Shown piece by piece: positions 8,560-17,961 of a stretch of DNA of 64,000 nucleotides. Numbering within the stretch: position 1 is the first letter of the stretch; each line of letters starts with the position of its first letter. This stretch comes from Hydrogenophilales bacterium (GTDB lineage: Bacteria; Pseudomonadota; Gammaproteobacteria; Burkholderiales; Thiobacillaceae): NCBI GenBank assembly GCA_016703155.1, contig JADJCP010000002.1:372001-436000 (forward strand), written 5' to 3'. The notes beneath the pieces were generated by a model. The model was not told where the DNA came from. It ran no database searches and worked only from the letters and a program-made list of their open reading frames with translations. Both the position numbers and the translations under genes were made by a program.

Positions 8560-10053
8560 TCAGCCCTCCGATTCAGGTTGCAGCAACTCGATGGCCTGCA
8601 AGCCGCGCGGCGTATGTTCCACTTGCACGGGCGTCGGAATCTCCCTGGCCTCGGGTATCGCGCCCAATTGCTCGAATTTGCGCGCAGTCACCAGGACGCG
8701 GGTTTCCAGCGAGCCGGTGGCGTCGTTATAGGCACGCACCGCCTGGCCCAGGTTCTTGCCCAGCGACGCCCAATGCTCGGCCAGCTTGCCCAGGCGTTGA
8801 TAAAGTTCCGCGCCCAGGTCACTGATCTCGCGGGCGTTCTCGGCCAGGGCCTCCTGGCGCCAGCCGTAATAGACCGCCTTGAGCAAGGCGAGCAAGGTGG
8901 TCGGTGTCGCCAGAATGACTTTTTGCGCGCTGGCGTACTCGATCAGATCCGGGTCGTGCTGGAGGGCGGCGCTGAAGAACGATTCGCCCGGCAGGAACAG
9001 GACGACGAACTCCGGGGTGGCGTCGAACTGGTCCCAGTAGGCCTTGGCACTCAGGCTCTGGATATGCTCGCGGACATGCCGGGCATAGCGCTCCAGATCC
9101 TTGCGCCGCGCCTCTTCCGAGTCGGTTTCCAGCGCCTCCAGAAAGGCCGCGACCGGCGCCTTGGAGTCGAGTACGACGGTCTTGCCGCCGGGCAGACGCA
9201 CCACCATATCCGGGCGCAGACGACCGCCGTCGGTGCTTTCCTGCTCGTAGAAATCGCAGCGGTCGAGCATGCCGGCCATCTCCACCACCCGGCGCAGCTG
9301 CACCTCGCCCCAACGGCCGCGCACCTCCGGGCGGCGCAGCGCCGTCACCAGGCGATGCGTCTCGCCCTTGAGATCCTGCTGGGCACCGAGCAGGCCCTTC
9401 ACCTGCTCGGTGAGCGCCGAATAGGCACCGACCCGATCTTTCTCCATCGCCTGGGTCTGGCTGCCGAGTTTTTCCAGGGCTTCGTGGATCGGCTTGACCA
9501 AGGCATCGACAGCTTGGCGGCGGGTTTCCAGTTCGCCCTTGGCGGTCTCCTGAAAACTGCTCAGGTTTTGTTTGGCGAGGTCCAGAAAGGCCTGGTTATT
9601 GCTCTTCAGCGCCTCGGACGAGAGTGCGCGGAAGGCATCGGCGAGCTTGACTTCGGCCGCCTGCAGCAAGGCCAGCTTTTCGCCAGCGGCCTCGCGCTCC
9701 TTGGCCAATTGCATGTCCAGCGCGGCACCCCGGCTTTGCTGCTCGCCGGCAGCAGCACGCAGCGTCGCCAATTCACTTTCGCGCACGTCGGCCTCCGCCT
9801 CCAGGATCGGCACACGGTCGGCACGCGCCTCGGCACTGGCACGGCTCTCGGTTTCCGCGCGCCAGGCCGCCTGCAGCTCGGCGTTGTGGCGTTGCACTTC
9901 TTCCAGTATCCGCCGCTGGCCTTCGATCTGCTCGGCGAGTGCCGCCTGGCGCGCTTCCAGCCGGGACTTCTCGGCACCCCAGCGGCCACGCAACCAGAAT
10001 AGCCAGAGCACGCCAAGCACCGCGCCCGCGGCAAAATAGATGACATTTTCCAT
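8560..10053 (-). CDS. rmuC: DNA recombination protein RmuC homologue
   Basis: 497 residues. An N-terminal membrane helix (YFAAGAVLGVLWLFWL) is followed by a long coiled coil (about 30-190) and the RmuC nuclease-like core with VRGRWGEVQLRRVVEMAGM, DSKAPVAAFLEAL and FLPGE. RmuC limits inversions at short inverted repeats; the mechanism is not settled. I took the ATG at 10053 (MENVIYF), which has an AAGG site, over the upstream TTG. It lies 17 bases upstream of the EamA gene and may be co-transcribed with it. Confidence 0.92.
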   Translation of the reverse strand: MENVIYFAAGAVLGVLWLFWLRGRWGAEKSRLEARQAALAEQIEGQRRILEEVQRHNAELQAAWRAETESRASAEARADRVPILEAEADVRESELATLRAAAGEQQSRGAALDMQLAKEREAAGEKLALLQAAEVKLADAFRALSSEALKSNNQAFLDLAKQNLSSFQETAKGELETRRQAVDALVKPIHEALEKLGSQTQAMEKDRVGAYSALTEQVKGLLGAQQDLKGETHRLVTALRRPEVRGRWGEVQLRRVVEMAGMLDRCDFYEQESTDGGRLRPDMVVRLPGGKTVVLDSKAPVAAFLEALETDSEEARRKDLERYARHVREHIQSLSAKAYWDQFDATPEFVVLFLPGESFFSAALQHDPDLIEYASAQKVILATPTTLLALLKAVYYGWRQEALAENAREISDLGAELYQRLGKLAEHWASLGKNLGQAVRAYNDATGSLETRVLVTARKFEQLGAIPEAREIPTPVQVEHTPRGLQAIELLQPESEG

Positions 10054-10275
10054 CGACAACCTTCATCAAACCGACTGTGCATCATGGGCCATCCGGGGAC
10101 GTTAGCCAACCCGGGCGATCCGTCGGCCAGCCCGGCATGCCGGCATGCCGATCCTGACTATCGCGGCCAATGCCTTTGCCGAAAACCGGCCGATCCGGAT
10201 CGGCTCCCGAGCTTCCACTCCACTGGCTACGGCATCCGAGTGAAGGCTCCCTGACCTCGGGCGAACGCAGCGATC

Positions 10276-11154
10276 TCAGGGCAATATGCCCGCCAGGCCG
10301 GCACTCTCGAACAGCCAGGCGCCGCCACTCAGGCGCATGCGCGCCAAATACAGCGCGGACATGCCCGGGTGCATCTCGCCTTCCACTTCGAGATCGGCGA
10401 TGTCGCCGCGCACCTCGCCCCCGGTCACCCGCAACTTCGACTTGCGCAACCACATGCGCAAGGTGCTCAACGCCTCCTCGGCATTTTCCCTGGCTGTACG
10501 GTAATCCGCCTCGAAGAACCTCAAGGCGGCCGGACTCGATCCCGCCTTGATCGCCGGCCAGTGTTTCTTCCCGGCGCTGGCCAGGAAGGCCAATAACGCC
10601 TTGCCGGGAGCCTCGCCGCCCTTCTTCAGTAACCGGCCGGGGGGCACTCGACTCACCGGCGTATCGAACTTGAGATCGACCGTGTAGCGCTCGCCGGACA
10701 AGGTCGTGACCGGTTTGGCCGACGTGACATGACCCGCGACCCGCTCGGGCGTATTGGCCTCCAGTCGAATCTGCAACGACGACCCCGTCTGGTCGAGGTA
10801 TTGCGTCATGGTCTTGCGGAAGGTGGCATTCATCTGCAGCTTGCCGTCGGGCGTCAGCCACATCAGGACGTAGTCGTTCTCCATCAGAGCCGGCTGATTG
10901 ATCACCTGAACATGCGGATTCAACGCGGCCAGGACGGCGTCGGTGTCGATCGGCGCGGCGCTCAGGACGATCTCGACCACTTTCTTGCGGGGGTTGTAGG
11001 GCTCGCGCGTCACGAAAGCGGCGGCATGCGTCGGGGCGATGATGCCGGGCTTCTCGCCCTCGACGCTGAAACGGCCCGAGGCCTCGCCCGCCAGGATCGG
11101 GGCGTTTTGAAGACCGATTACCACCGTGCCCAACAGAATCAACCAGGGTTTCAT
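10276..11154 (-). CDS. Exported protein of unknown function
   Basis: 292 residues starting MKPWLILLG, with a signal peptide probably cut after ILAGEA. The mature part has no cysteines and shows blocks such as EIVLSAAPIDTDAVLAAL, KTMTQYLDQTGSSLQIRLEA and YRTARENAEEALSTLRMWLRKS. I do not recognise the family. It stands alone, leftward; the 222 bases on its 3' side before rmuC hold only a short palindromic GC stretch near 10135-10150. Confidence 0.65.
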   Translation of the reverse strand: MKPWLILLGTVVIGLQNAPILAGEASGRFSVEGEKPGIIAPTHAAAFVTREPYNPRKKVVEIVLSAAPIDTDAVLAALNPHVQVINQPALMENDYVLMWLTPDGKLQMNATFRKTMTQYLDQTGSSLQIRLEANTPERVAGHVTSAKPVTTLSGERYTVDLKFDTPVSRVPPGRLLKKGGEAPGKALLAFLASAGKKHWPAIKAGSSPAALRFFEADYRTARENAEEALSTLRMWLRKSKLRVTGGEVRGDIADLEVEGEMHPGMSALYLARMRLSGGAWLFESAGLAGILP

Positions 11155-11318
11155 GATGCCCACCTCCCGAGGTACGCCAAGTGAAGCCTTCAGCCTAGCA
11201 GCATGAGCCCTGCACGTACACTTGGACAATCGTCGACGCGGCACCAGCCACCCAGCAGACCGAATACCTTGACCCGCCCCTGCCCCGTCGGAACGATGGG
11301 ACGCCGATCCTCAGGCGA

Positions 11319-11624
11319 TCACTCTTCCTCGAAGAGTTCCTGATAGAGCTCTCGAACCCTGGTTTTGGCAAAGACCAAAGCGCTCATTCCCGCCTCGGTC
11401 GCGACATAGGTCCGGCGTATGCGGCCTTCAACCATCTGCTCGCTGGAGATCAGATAGCCTGTCTTTTCCAGGCCGTGCAGGATCGGGTAGAGCGTGCCCG
11501 GACTGAGCTTGTAGCCATGGCGTGCCAGCTCCTCCATGATGCCCACGCCGAAAATCGGCTCGTGGCAGGCGTGGTGGAGGATGTGCAGGTGAACAAGGCC
11601 ACCGAGGAGTTTGCGATCCAGCAT
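11319..11624 (-). CDS. PadR-family transcriptional regulator
   Basis: 101 residues from MLDRKLLGG. PadR winged-helix signature: LHILHHACHEPIFGVGIMEELARHGYKLSPGTLYPILHGLEKTGYL, followed by RRTYVATEAGM. Only a short C-terminal dimerisation helix is present (PadR-s2 type). It diverges from the multihaem cytochrome gene, with a perfect palindrome in the gap, so it may control itself and that gene. The effector is unknown. Confidence 0.87.
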   Translation of the reverse strand: MLDRKLLGGLVHLHILHHACHEPIFGVGIMEELARHGYKLSPGTLYPILHGLEKTGYLISSEQMVEGRIRRTYVATEAGMSALVFAKTRVRELYQELFEEE

Positions 11625-11706
11625 GCCGCGTATTCTAACTGACGCGCGTAATAACCATTGTGTCAACCCGGCAAATGCACGACCTGCAATAAAAATCGAA
11701 TAACGA

Positions 11707-11721
11707 TATCGGAATCCGATA
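11707..11721. promoter_or_regulatory. 15-bp perfect palindrome, candidate PadR operator
   Basis: TATCGGA-A-TCCGATA is a perfect inverted repeat in the 172-base gap between the padR-like gene and the cytochrome gene. A second imperfect dyad (TCG-N5-CGA) lies immediately on its left. Position and symmetry fit an operator; binding by this regulator is inference. Confidence 0.5.
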
Positions 11722-11796
11722 CCATTGCCCCATAGACATAACGAGCGTTCGTTGTACCCATCCGGATACCCCGAGTGGGCTTTTCATGGAGGAGAC

Positions 11797-13704
11797 ATGA
11801 TGAGAAAGCATTGGATAGGGGGCCTGCTGGCCCTGGGAGCCGCCGCCTGGATCGTCGGCTGTTCGTTGCCGTCGAAATCCGGTTCGACCGTCAAGGGCGT
11901 GGTCGAGGACCGGGATGGGCGCAAGGTGGCCAACGCCACCGTCTGGCTGATACCGTCCGCCGACGTCGCCGCCATGGGCAAGACACCCATCGAGATCAAA
12001 AACGACGCCAAGAACGATGAGCCACTGGAAGACAACCTGGCCGCCAACCGCGAGCGCTATACGAAAGGGAAGAGCGGCGCCAATGGCGAATTCAGCGTCG
12101 CCGGCGTCCCCGACGGCAAATTCTTCCTCTATGTGGAGCCCGCCGACGCCACCTACCTGCCCGGCGGCGACAAGTCACGCAAATCGCTCAACACGGCGGA
12201 CCTCGCCGCGGCGCCGGTCACCATCAAGGTCTCGGGCAATATCCCGGCGGACGCCACCTATGTCGGCACGACCAAATGCCTGAGCTGCCACGAGGAGCAG
12301 GAGACCTTCACCAAGACCCTGCATCGTCTCGGCATCCAGGTCATCGGCAAGCCTAGCAAGTTGCAGGACTACTCGCGCTTCCCGAATTACAACGATGGGC
12401 TGAACAAGCTCATGGCCGGCACCAAGTTCTGGTTCCACGCCTATGACAAGACACGCAGCTTCGACAAATACCAGATCAGCGACAAGGAACCCGCCGATCC
12501 GGCCAGCGTCAGCTTCATCGCCACCTTCTTCAAGGATACCGACGGCAAGCTCAAGTTCCGCACCGAGAACGCCAAGGATGCCGCCGACCCGGCGCGCGTC
12601 TATACGGTGGATCTGGCCTACGGCGGCGGCGTGTACAAGCAGCGCTATCTCTATCGCGTCGGTCCCAACCTGTTCCCGTTCGTGCAATACAACCAGTACG
12701 GCGATAACAGCTAAGGCGACCGCAGCCGTAAACCCTGGCGCGATTACCACGCCGACTGGCTGTTCAACGAGGAGACGAAGAAACTGGCCAATCCGGCTCA
12801 GGGCAAGTCTTTCGACAAGGAATGCGCTTCCTGCCATTACAACGGCTACAGCCTGACCAAGACGGCGGCGGGCGACTACATCGCCGGCTCGGCCAACGAT
12901 CCGGATGGCGAGATGGATATCGACGGCGACGGCAAACCCAATGAGATCAACGGCGGCTGCGAAACCTGCCACGGTCCCGGCTCGGCGCACGTCAAGGCGG
13001 CCAAGGGCACCAAGTCCGCGACCATCGTCAGCCCCGACAAGCTGGCGGCGGAACGCGCCTCGATGATCTGCGGCCAGTGCCACAGCCGGCCCCAGGGCAA
13101 TCTGAAGAACGACCAGCCGGTCAACGCGGCCAGCAAGATGATGTTGCCGGGTACCAGCCGCAACACCTATCTCACCCAATACACCACCCGGCCGGATGCC
13201 AATCCGGTGAAGGATTTTTGGGCCGACGGCCTGCACTCCAAGTCACACCACCAGCAATATACCGACTTCATCAAGTCGTCCAAGCACCGTAACGGCAGTC
13301 ACCTGGTGGCCTGTGCCGACTGCCATGATCCGCACGGCAAGGCCAAGTTCACGCATCAGATGAAGGCGGATTCCCACTCGCCCGCGGCCTGCACCAGCTG
13401 CCACAAGGATCGCACCGACATGGGCAAGCACGTGATGGACAAGACCAAGTGCAACGTGGCGCCGGACAAGATCACCTGTTCAAACTGCCACGACACCAAG
13501 ACCATGCAGACTGGCGCAGGCCTGGGCAAGGGCATGGTGGGCAAGGATGGCAAGAACTACTGGCTGAACGACATCACCTCGCACCTCTACGATGTCCCGC
13601 GCAAGGACAACAAGGGCGTCAAGGGTGTCGAGCCGGGCAAGGCCATGCCGATTCCCTACATCAACCCCTGCGGCGCGGCTTGCCACAACACAAGCAGCCT
13701 GTAA
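11797..13704 (+). pseudogene. Multihaem c-type cytochrome lipoprotein interrupted by in-frame TAA
   Basis: One continuous frame of about 635 codons is broken only by TAA at 12712-12714. The N-terminus is a lipoprotein signal (IVGC, C22), then a carboxypeptidase-regulatory-like beta domain (TVKGVVEDRDGRKVANATV). Haem motifs: CLSCH before the stop; CASCH, CETCH, CGQCH, CADCH, CTSCH and CSNCH after it, and a terminal CXXXCH (CGAACH). An outer-membrane electron-transfer role is inferred. A CAA-to-TAA change would explain the stop. GGAGGAG precedes the start. No other lesion is visible, so this may be a recent mutation, a recoded stop or an error. Confidence 0.85.
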
Positions 13705-13727
13705 CGCAGACCCACAGCGGGACTGAA

Positions 13728-13756
13728 CCGCCGGCATGTCCGGCGGTTTTTATTTT
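13728..13756 (+). terminator. Rho-independent terminator after the multihaem cytochrome
   Basis: Stem CCGCCGG/CCGGCGG with loop CATGT, followed by a T-rich run (TTTTTATTTT). Confidence 0.88.
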
Positions 13757-13927
13757 GCTCGCCGGTGAATTCGGACTGCCTATGTGAAACCAGAGTTGCC
13801 TGCGTCGCGCCCAGGGCAAAAATTTGGAATTCAGTCACTAGCCAACACCGGCCATCCCGGGCAATCGAACAACCAACACCCGACTTCCAACGGACTACAA
13901 TCCCGATACCGCACATCGGCTGTCGCC

Positions 13928-14824
13928 ATGTCCATCGCCCTGATCATCCTGCCGATCTTCGTGCTCATCCTGCTGGGCTGGGGCATCCGCCACCGGGCCG
14001 GCTTGCAGGACTGCTTCTGGCGTGACCTGGAGCGGCTGATCTACTTCGTCTTCTTCCCGGCGCTGCTGTTCCATTCACTGTCGCATGCCCGCATCGATTT
14101 CGGCACGGCCCTGCCCATGCTGCTTACCGGCATTCTCTTCACCCTGGCCGGCATGGGCCTGGGCTGGCTGTCGAAATACCTGTTCGACGATCCGCCCAAG
14201 GTCTTCGCCTCGGCCTTCCAGTGCTCCTTCCGTTTCAACAGCTACGTCATGCTCGCCGTCGCCGGGGCGATGCACGGCAAGGAGGGCATCGCCGCGGTCG
14301 GCTTGCTGATGGGTTTTCTGGTGCCCATGGCGAACATCGCCTCGGTCGCCGTGCTGGCACGTCACGGCCAGGGCAACTGGCTGAAAGAGATCCTCGGCAA
14401 CCCGCTCATCATGGCGACGGCGGGTGGCGTCGCCTTCAGCCTCGCCGGCTTCGAGTTGATCGACCTGGCGGACAACATTCTCGAATTGCTGGCGCGCGCC
14501 TCGCTGCCCCTCGGCCTGATCGCCGTCGGCGCCGGGCTGCGCTTCGACGCCCTGAACCACGCGCGCGGCCACCTCTGGTATGGCGTCACGGTCAAGCTCA
14601 TCGTCCTGCCGGCCATTGCCTGGGGCATCGCCAGCGCCTTCGGCCTCACCGGGCTGTGGTTCGAGATGGCCATCCTGTTCGCGGCGCAACCGGTCTCGAC
14701 GGTGGCCTATGTCCTGGCGACACGCATGCAGGGCGACGGCAAGATCATCGCCGCGCAGATCGCCCTGACCACCCTGCTGTCGATGCTCACCCTGCCCCTC
14801 TGGCTGGCCCTGGCACGGGGATAG
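13928..14824 (+). CDS. AEC-family (auxin efflux carrier type) transporter
   Basis: 298 residues, about ten membrane helices. The family pattern is clear: LIILPIFVLILLGWGIRHR at the start, FFPALLFHSL, FRFNSYVMLAVAG, and the repeat half LARASLPLGLIAVGAGLRF. AEC proteins carry organic acids or similar anions; the substrate is not predictable here. The start MSIALIILP is preferred over an upstream in-frame ATG whose extension is non-hydrophobic and unlike the family. Confidence 0.85.
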   Translation: MSIALIILPIFVLILLGWGIRHRAGLQDCFWRDLERLIYFVFFPALLFHSLSHARIDFGTALPMLLTGILFTLAGMGLGWLSKYLFDDPPKVFASAFQCSFRFNSYVMLAVAGAMHGKEGIAAVGLLMGFLVPMANIASVAVLARHGQGNWLKEILGNPLIMATAGGVAFSLAGFELIDLADNILELLARASLPLGLIAVGAGLRFDALNHARGHLWYGVTVKLIVLPAIAWGIASAFGLTGLWFEMAILFAAQPVSTVAYVLATRMQGDGKIIAAQIALTTLLSMLTLPLWLALARG

Positions 14825-14878
14825 CGCCGTCTTTGGCGCGGCACCATTCCACCGCGCGGTGTATCGCTTCAGTCGGCG

Positions 14879-16006
14879 TCATGTGGAAAGCTGGCGGTAG
14901 GCAGCGATCAGCGCGGCGGCGGCACGTTCCACCTCCAGGGCCGTTGTGAAACGCCCCAGCGAAATACGCACCGCTCCGGCGGCACGCGCCTCGGACAACC
15001 CCATCGCCCCGAGTACCCCGGAGGCCGCGTGCGTTCCGGCATGGCAGGCCGAGCCAGTGGAGGCGGCCAGTTCCGGCACAGCCGCCAGCAAATTCCAGCC
15101 GGCGACGCCGGGAAAGGAAAGGTTCAGGGTGTTGTGTAGACGTTGGCTGGCATGGCCGTTGAGCGCCAGGTCCGGAATGGCCGCCGCCAGGCGTCCGTGC
15201 AAGATGTCGCGCAAGGTACGTAGGCGAGCGGTCTCGTCGGCCAAACCGTCACGCGCCAGCCGTGCCGCTTCACCCAGGGCGACGATGTACGGTACGTTCT
15301 CGGTGCCGGGACGAAGACCGCGCTCGTGGCCGGCGCCAAACTGGATGGCCCGGATCGGCGTCCCTTTGCGCACGTACAGCGCGCCCACGCCCTTGGGCGC
15401 GTAGCACTTGTGACCGGCCAGGGTCAGCAGATCGGCGCCGAGTGCATCGACATCCACCGGGATCTTGCCCGCCGCCTGAGCGGCATCCACGTGCATGAGC
15501 GCGCCGGCGGCGTGGGCCAAATCGGCGAGCGCGCGGATCGGCTGGATGCTGCCCACCTCGTTGTTGGCCAGCATGACCGAGACCAGGGCCGTGCCAGGGC
15601 CGATGGCACGCGCGGCCTCGTCCATACGCACGCGTCCCTGGGCATCCACTTCCAGGATCGCCAGCCGCCGGCCGGTAGCGGCCAGGTGCCGCATGGGCTG
15701 GGCCACCGAGGGATGTTCGACGGCCGAGCAGGCCAAGCCGCCGAATCCGGCGGGCATCGTACCGAGAATGGCCAGATTGTTGGCCTCGGTGGCACAACCG
15801 GTGAAGACGATCTCCTCGGACGCGGCGCCGATCAGCGCGGCCACGTTCGTCCGCGCGGCCGCCACCGCCGCCTTGGCCTGATGGCCATAGCGATGCTCGG
15901 AGGACGGATTGCCGTAAGCCTCGCGCAACCAGGGCAACATGGCTGCCAGCACGCGTGGGTCGACCGGAGTGGTGGCGTTGTAGTCGAGGTAGACCGGCTC
16001 GCTCAT
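14879..16006 (-). CDS. Cysteine desulfurase (NifS/IscS-like, class V aminotransferase)
   Basis: 375-residue PLP enzyme that takes sulfur from cysteine as an enzyme persulfide. Hallmarks: N-terminal YLDYNATTP, the HPSV segment (EHPSVAQP), PLP lysine in LAGHKCYAPKGVG, RPGTEN, and the catalytic cysteine loop STGSACHAG. There is no iscR/iscU next to it, so a role outside Fe-S assembly (thiolation, selenium or general sulfur delivery) is possible. The ATG overlaps the upstream amidotransferase stop (ATGA). Confidence 0.92.
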   Translation of the reverse strand: MSEPVYLDYNATTPVDPRVLAAMLPWLREAYGNPSSEHRYGHQAKAAVAAARTNVAALIGAASEEIVFTGCATEANNLAILGTMPAGFGGLACSAVEHPSVAQPMRHLAATGRRLAILEVDAQGRVRMDEAARAIGPGTALVSVMLANNEVGSIQPIRALADLAHAAGALMHVDAAQAAGKIPVDVDALGADLLTLAGHKCYAPKGVGALYVRKGTPIRAIQFGAGHERGLRPGTENVPYIVALGEAARLARDGLADETARLRTLRDILHGRLAAAIPDLALNGHASQRLHNTLNLSFPGVAGWNLLAAVPELAASTGSACHAGTHAASGVLGAMGLSEARAAGAVRISLGRFTTALEVERAAAALIAAYRQLST

Positions 16007-16773
16007 GTCTTGAAATGCTCCGAATCGATGGATGGCACGGGCGGGTGGGTGGTCATCCGCCCGACACTGACTCCAGCCCGATAGATGCGCAATTCGCCCG
16101 GCGCGAACGCCGTCCATGCGGCATCGCCGCCCAATGGCTCGGTGGCGACCAGAACCACGTCATCGGGGCCACCGGCGGACTCCAGGTAATGCAGACGATC
16201 ATGCCCGTAGGCCACCAGATAATCGCCATCCGAAAGCAGAAAATTGAATTTGCCATGTTCGGCGATCAGCTCGCTGATTGAGCCCAGTCGCGCCAGCCAG
16301 TCGGCGTCGGCGTCCAGTTCGGGAAGATGCCGGGTGACATGACTGAGCAGGTGGCAAAAGGCAAATTCAGAATCGGTCTCGCCGTAGGGCTGGCAAACCC
16401 GCTGCCGATTGGCGATTTCCAATCCGACAATCTCCGGCACCAGGCCGTTGTGGGCGAACGCCCAGTGCTTGCCGCAGCAGTCGCGCAGAAAGGGATGGGT
16501 ATTGTTCATATTGTTGATGGGCGGAAACCTGGCCTTGCGCACGTGCGCAATGACCAGGTCCGAATACAGCGTGCCGCTGCAAGCCTCGAAGCGCGCGCTA
16601 TTCCAGGCGGGCAACGGCTCCTTGGCAAGCTGGAAACCAGACGCACCACGCCAGGCGATGCCCCAGCCGTCGGGATTGTCCGCCCGGGCGCCGCCACGCG
16701 CTCGGAACTCGCCCAGCGGCATCTCCCGCCCGGCCAGTGGACGGCTGGAGGATAGGCCGTAGAGTTCGCACAT
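16003..16773 (-). CDS. Class II glutamine amidotransferase (YafJ/EgtC-like)
   Basis: 256 residues. The mature enzyme would begin with the nucleophile C2 (MCELYGLSSS), as in N-terminal nucleophile amidotransferases. Supporting segments are NPDGWGIAW, AHVRKARF, NTHPF, FAHNGLVPEI, GETDSEFAF and LLSDGDYLVAYG. No fused synthase domain is present. Relatives include YafJ (unknown role) and EgtC (ergothioneine); no other ergothioneine gene is nearby, so the substrate is open. Coupled by ATGA to the cysteine desulfurase. Confidence 0.88.
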   Translation of the reverse strand: MCELYGLSSSRPLAGREMPLGEFRARGGARADNPDGWGIAWRGASGFQLAKEPLPAWNSARFEACSGTLYSDLVIAHVRKARFPPINNMNNTHPFLRDCCGKHWAFAHNGLVPEIVGLEIANRQRVCQPYGETDSEFAFCHLLSHVTRHLPELDADADWLARLGSISELIAEHGKFNFLLSDGDYLVAYGHDRLHYLESAGGPDDVVLVATEPLGGDAAWTAFAPGELRIYRAGVSVGRMTTHPPVPSIDSEHFKT

Positions 16774-16780
16774 GGCCGAC

Positions 16781-17035
16781 TCAGCCGAGCGCCTGGGTGA
16801 GGTCGGCGATCAGATCGTCGGTGTCCTCCAGGCCCACCGACAAGCGCGGCATGGCGTCGGAGATACCACGCCGGGTGCGTTCCTCCGGTGTCAGGCCGTG
16901 ATGGGTGGTGGTGCAAGGCTGGGTGACCAGACTTTCCACACCGCCCAGCGACGGGGCCAGAGCGAACAGCTCAAGCGCGTCGGCGACGCGGGTCGTCATG
17001 GGGTTATTTCCCGTTGGATGAGTTGAATCGGTCAT
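16781..17035 (-). pseudogene. C-terminal remnant of a Cys/Met-metabolism PLP enzyme (metB/metZ type)
   Basis: 84 codons, of which about 65 match the C-terminus of cystathionine gamma-synthase or O-succinylhomoserine sulfhydrylase: ALELFALAPSLGGVESLVTQ, then HHGLTPEERTRRGISDAMPR and the final LEDTDDLIADLTQAL. The PLP lysine and the first 300 or so residues are missing, and the sequence to the right is the TSUP gene. The leading residues look like random coding. A 5' deletion relic is the best reading; translation of the stump is possible but would not give an active enzyme. Confidence 0.78.
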
Positions 17036-17087
17036 GTGCGATCACGACAGTCACTTGTGGCGATGTCTGATAAAACTGAGTTTCCTT

Positions 17088-17885
17088 CTACAGCACACTC
17101 TTGAACAGGATGTAGGTAGCCACCACCACCAGAAACCAGGCAAACGCCTTTTTCAACATATCCTGGGAAATGCGGCTGGAGAAGCGCGCACCGATAATAC
17201 TGCCGACCACGGTCACCGAGGTAAATCCGGCCATCACGCTCCAGTCGATAGGCACACCCCCCATGTAGCCGATGAAGCCGGCATAGGACTTGGCCGCGAC
17301 AATGGCAAGCGACGTGCCGACAGCGGTCTTCATGGGGATGCCGGACAGCAATACCAGGGCCGGCACGATCAGGAAGCCACCCCCGACACCGACCAGGCCG
17401 GTCAATACGCCGACGCCAATGCCATGCAAGGCGATGTGGCCCATGCACGGCGAGAAGAAGTCATGGCAAGCGCCCAAGGCCGCCGCGCCGCCGCCCACCG
17501 GCTGCACACCCCAGGCCTGCATCGGCTTGGCCACGGCCGGACGCAACATGCGCCAGGCGGCGGCATACATGACCAGAGCGAACAGGCCAAGCTGGATCGC
17601 CACCGGCGTCAACAAGCCCAGGCGCGCACCAGCAAAGGTTCCGGCCACGCCGAACAGCCCGAACACCGCCGCGACCCGGACATCGACCAGGCCGCGCCGC
17701 CAGTTGTCGAGACCGGATACGGTAGCCGTCACCGCCACCACGCCCAGACTCATGGCGATCGCCGACTTGGGTTCCACATCCAGCAGATACATCAACGCCG
17801 GCAAGGCGATAATGGAGCCACCGCTACCGAACAGGCCCAGTACCGAGCCGGTGACCAGGCCGGCGAGAATGGCGGTGAAGATCAT
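17088..17885 (-). CDS. TSUP (TauE/SafE) family sulfite/sulfur-anion exporter
   Basis: 265-residue inner membrane protein with two TSUP repeats (GLVTGSVLGLFGSGGSIIALPAL, then GVLTGLVGVGGGFLIVPALV). A strong AGGAGGTAAG site precedes the ATG. It diverges from an ArsR-rhodanese regulator and faces a persulfide dioxygenase cluster, so export of sulfite or thiosulfate from sulfane-sulfur detoxification is the likely job. The family also includes exporters of organosulfonates. Confidence 0.86.
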   Translation of the reverse strand: MIFTAILAGLVTGSVLGLFGSGGSIIALPALMYLLDVEPKSAIAMSLGVVAVTATVSGLDNWRRGLVDVRVAAVFGLFGVAGTFAGARLGLLTPVAIQLGLFALVMYAAAWRMLRPAVAKPMQAWGVQPVGGGAAALGACHDFFSPCMGHIALHGIGVGVLTGLVGVGGGFLIVPALVLLSGIPMKTAVGTSLAIVAAKSYAGFIGYMGGVPIDWSVMAGFTSVTVVGSIIGARFSSRISQDMLKKAFAWFLVVVATYILFKSVL

Positions 17886-17961
17886 GACTTACCTCCTGAA
17901 AAGGTAGGTTGACGAAACGCCCAATAACTAACTAACATTCTAACGATGATTGGATTATTGG

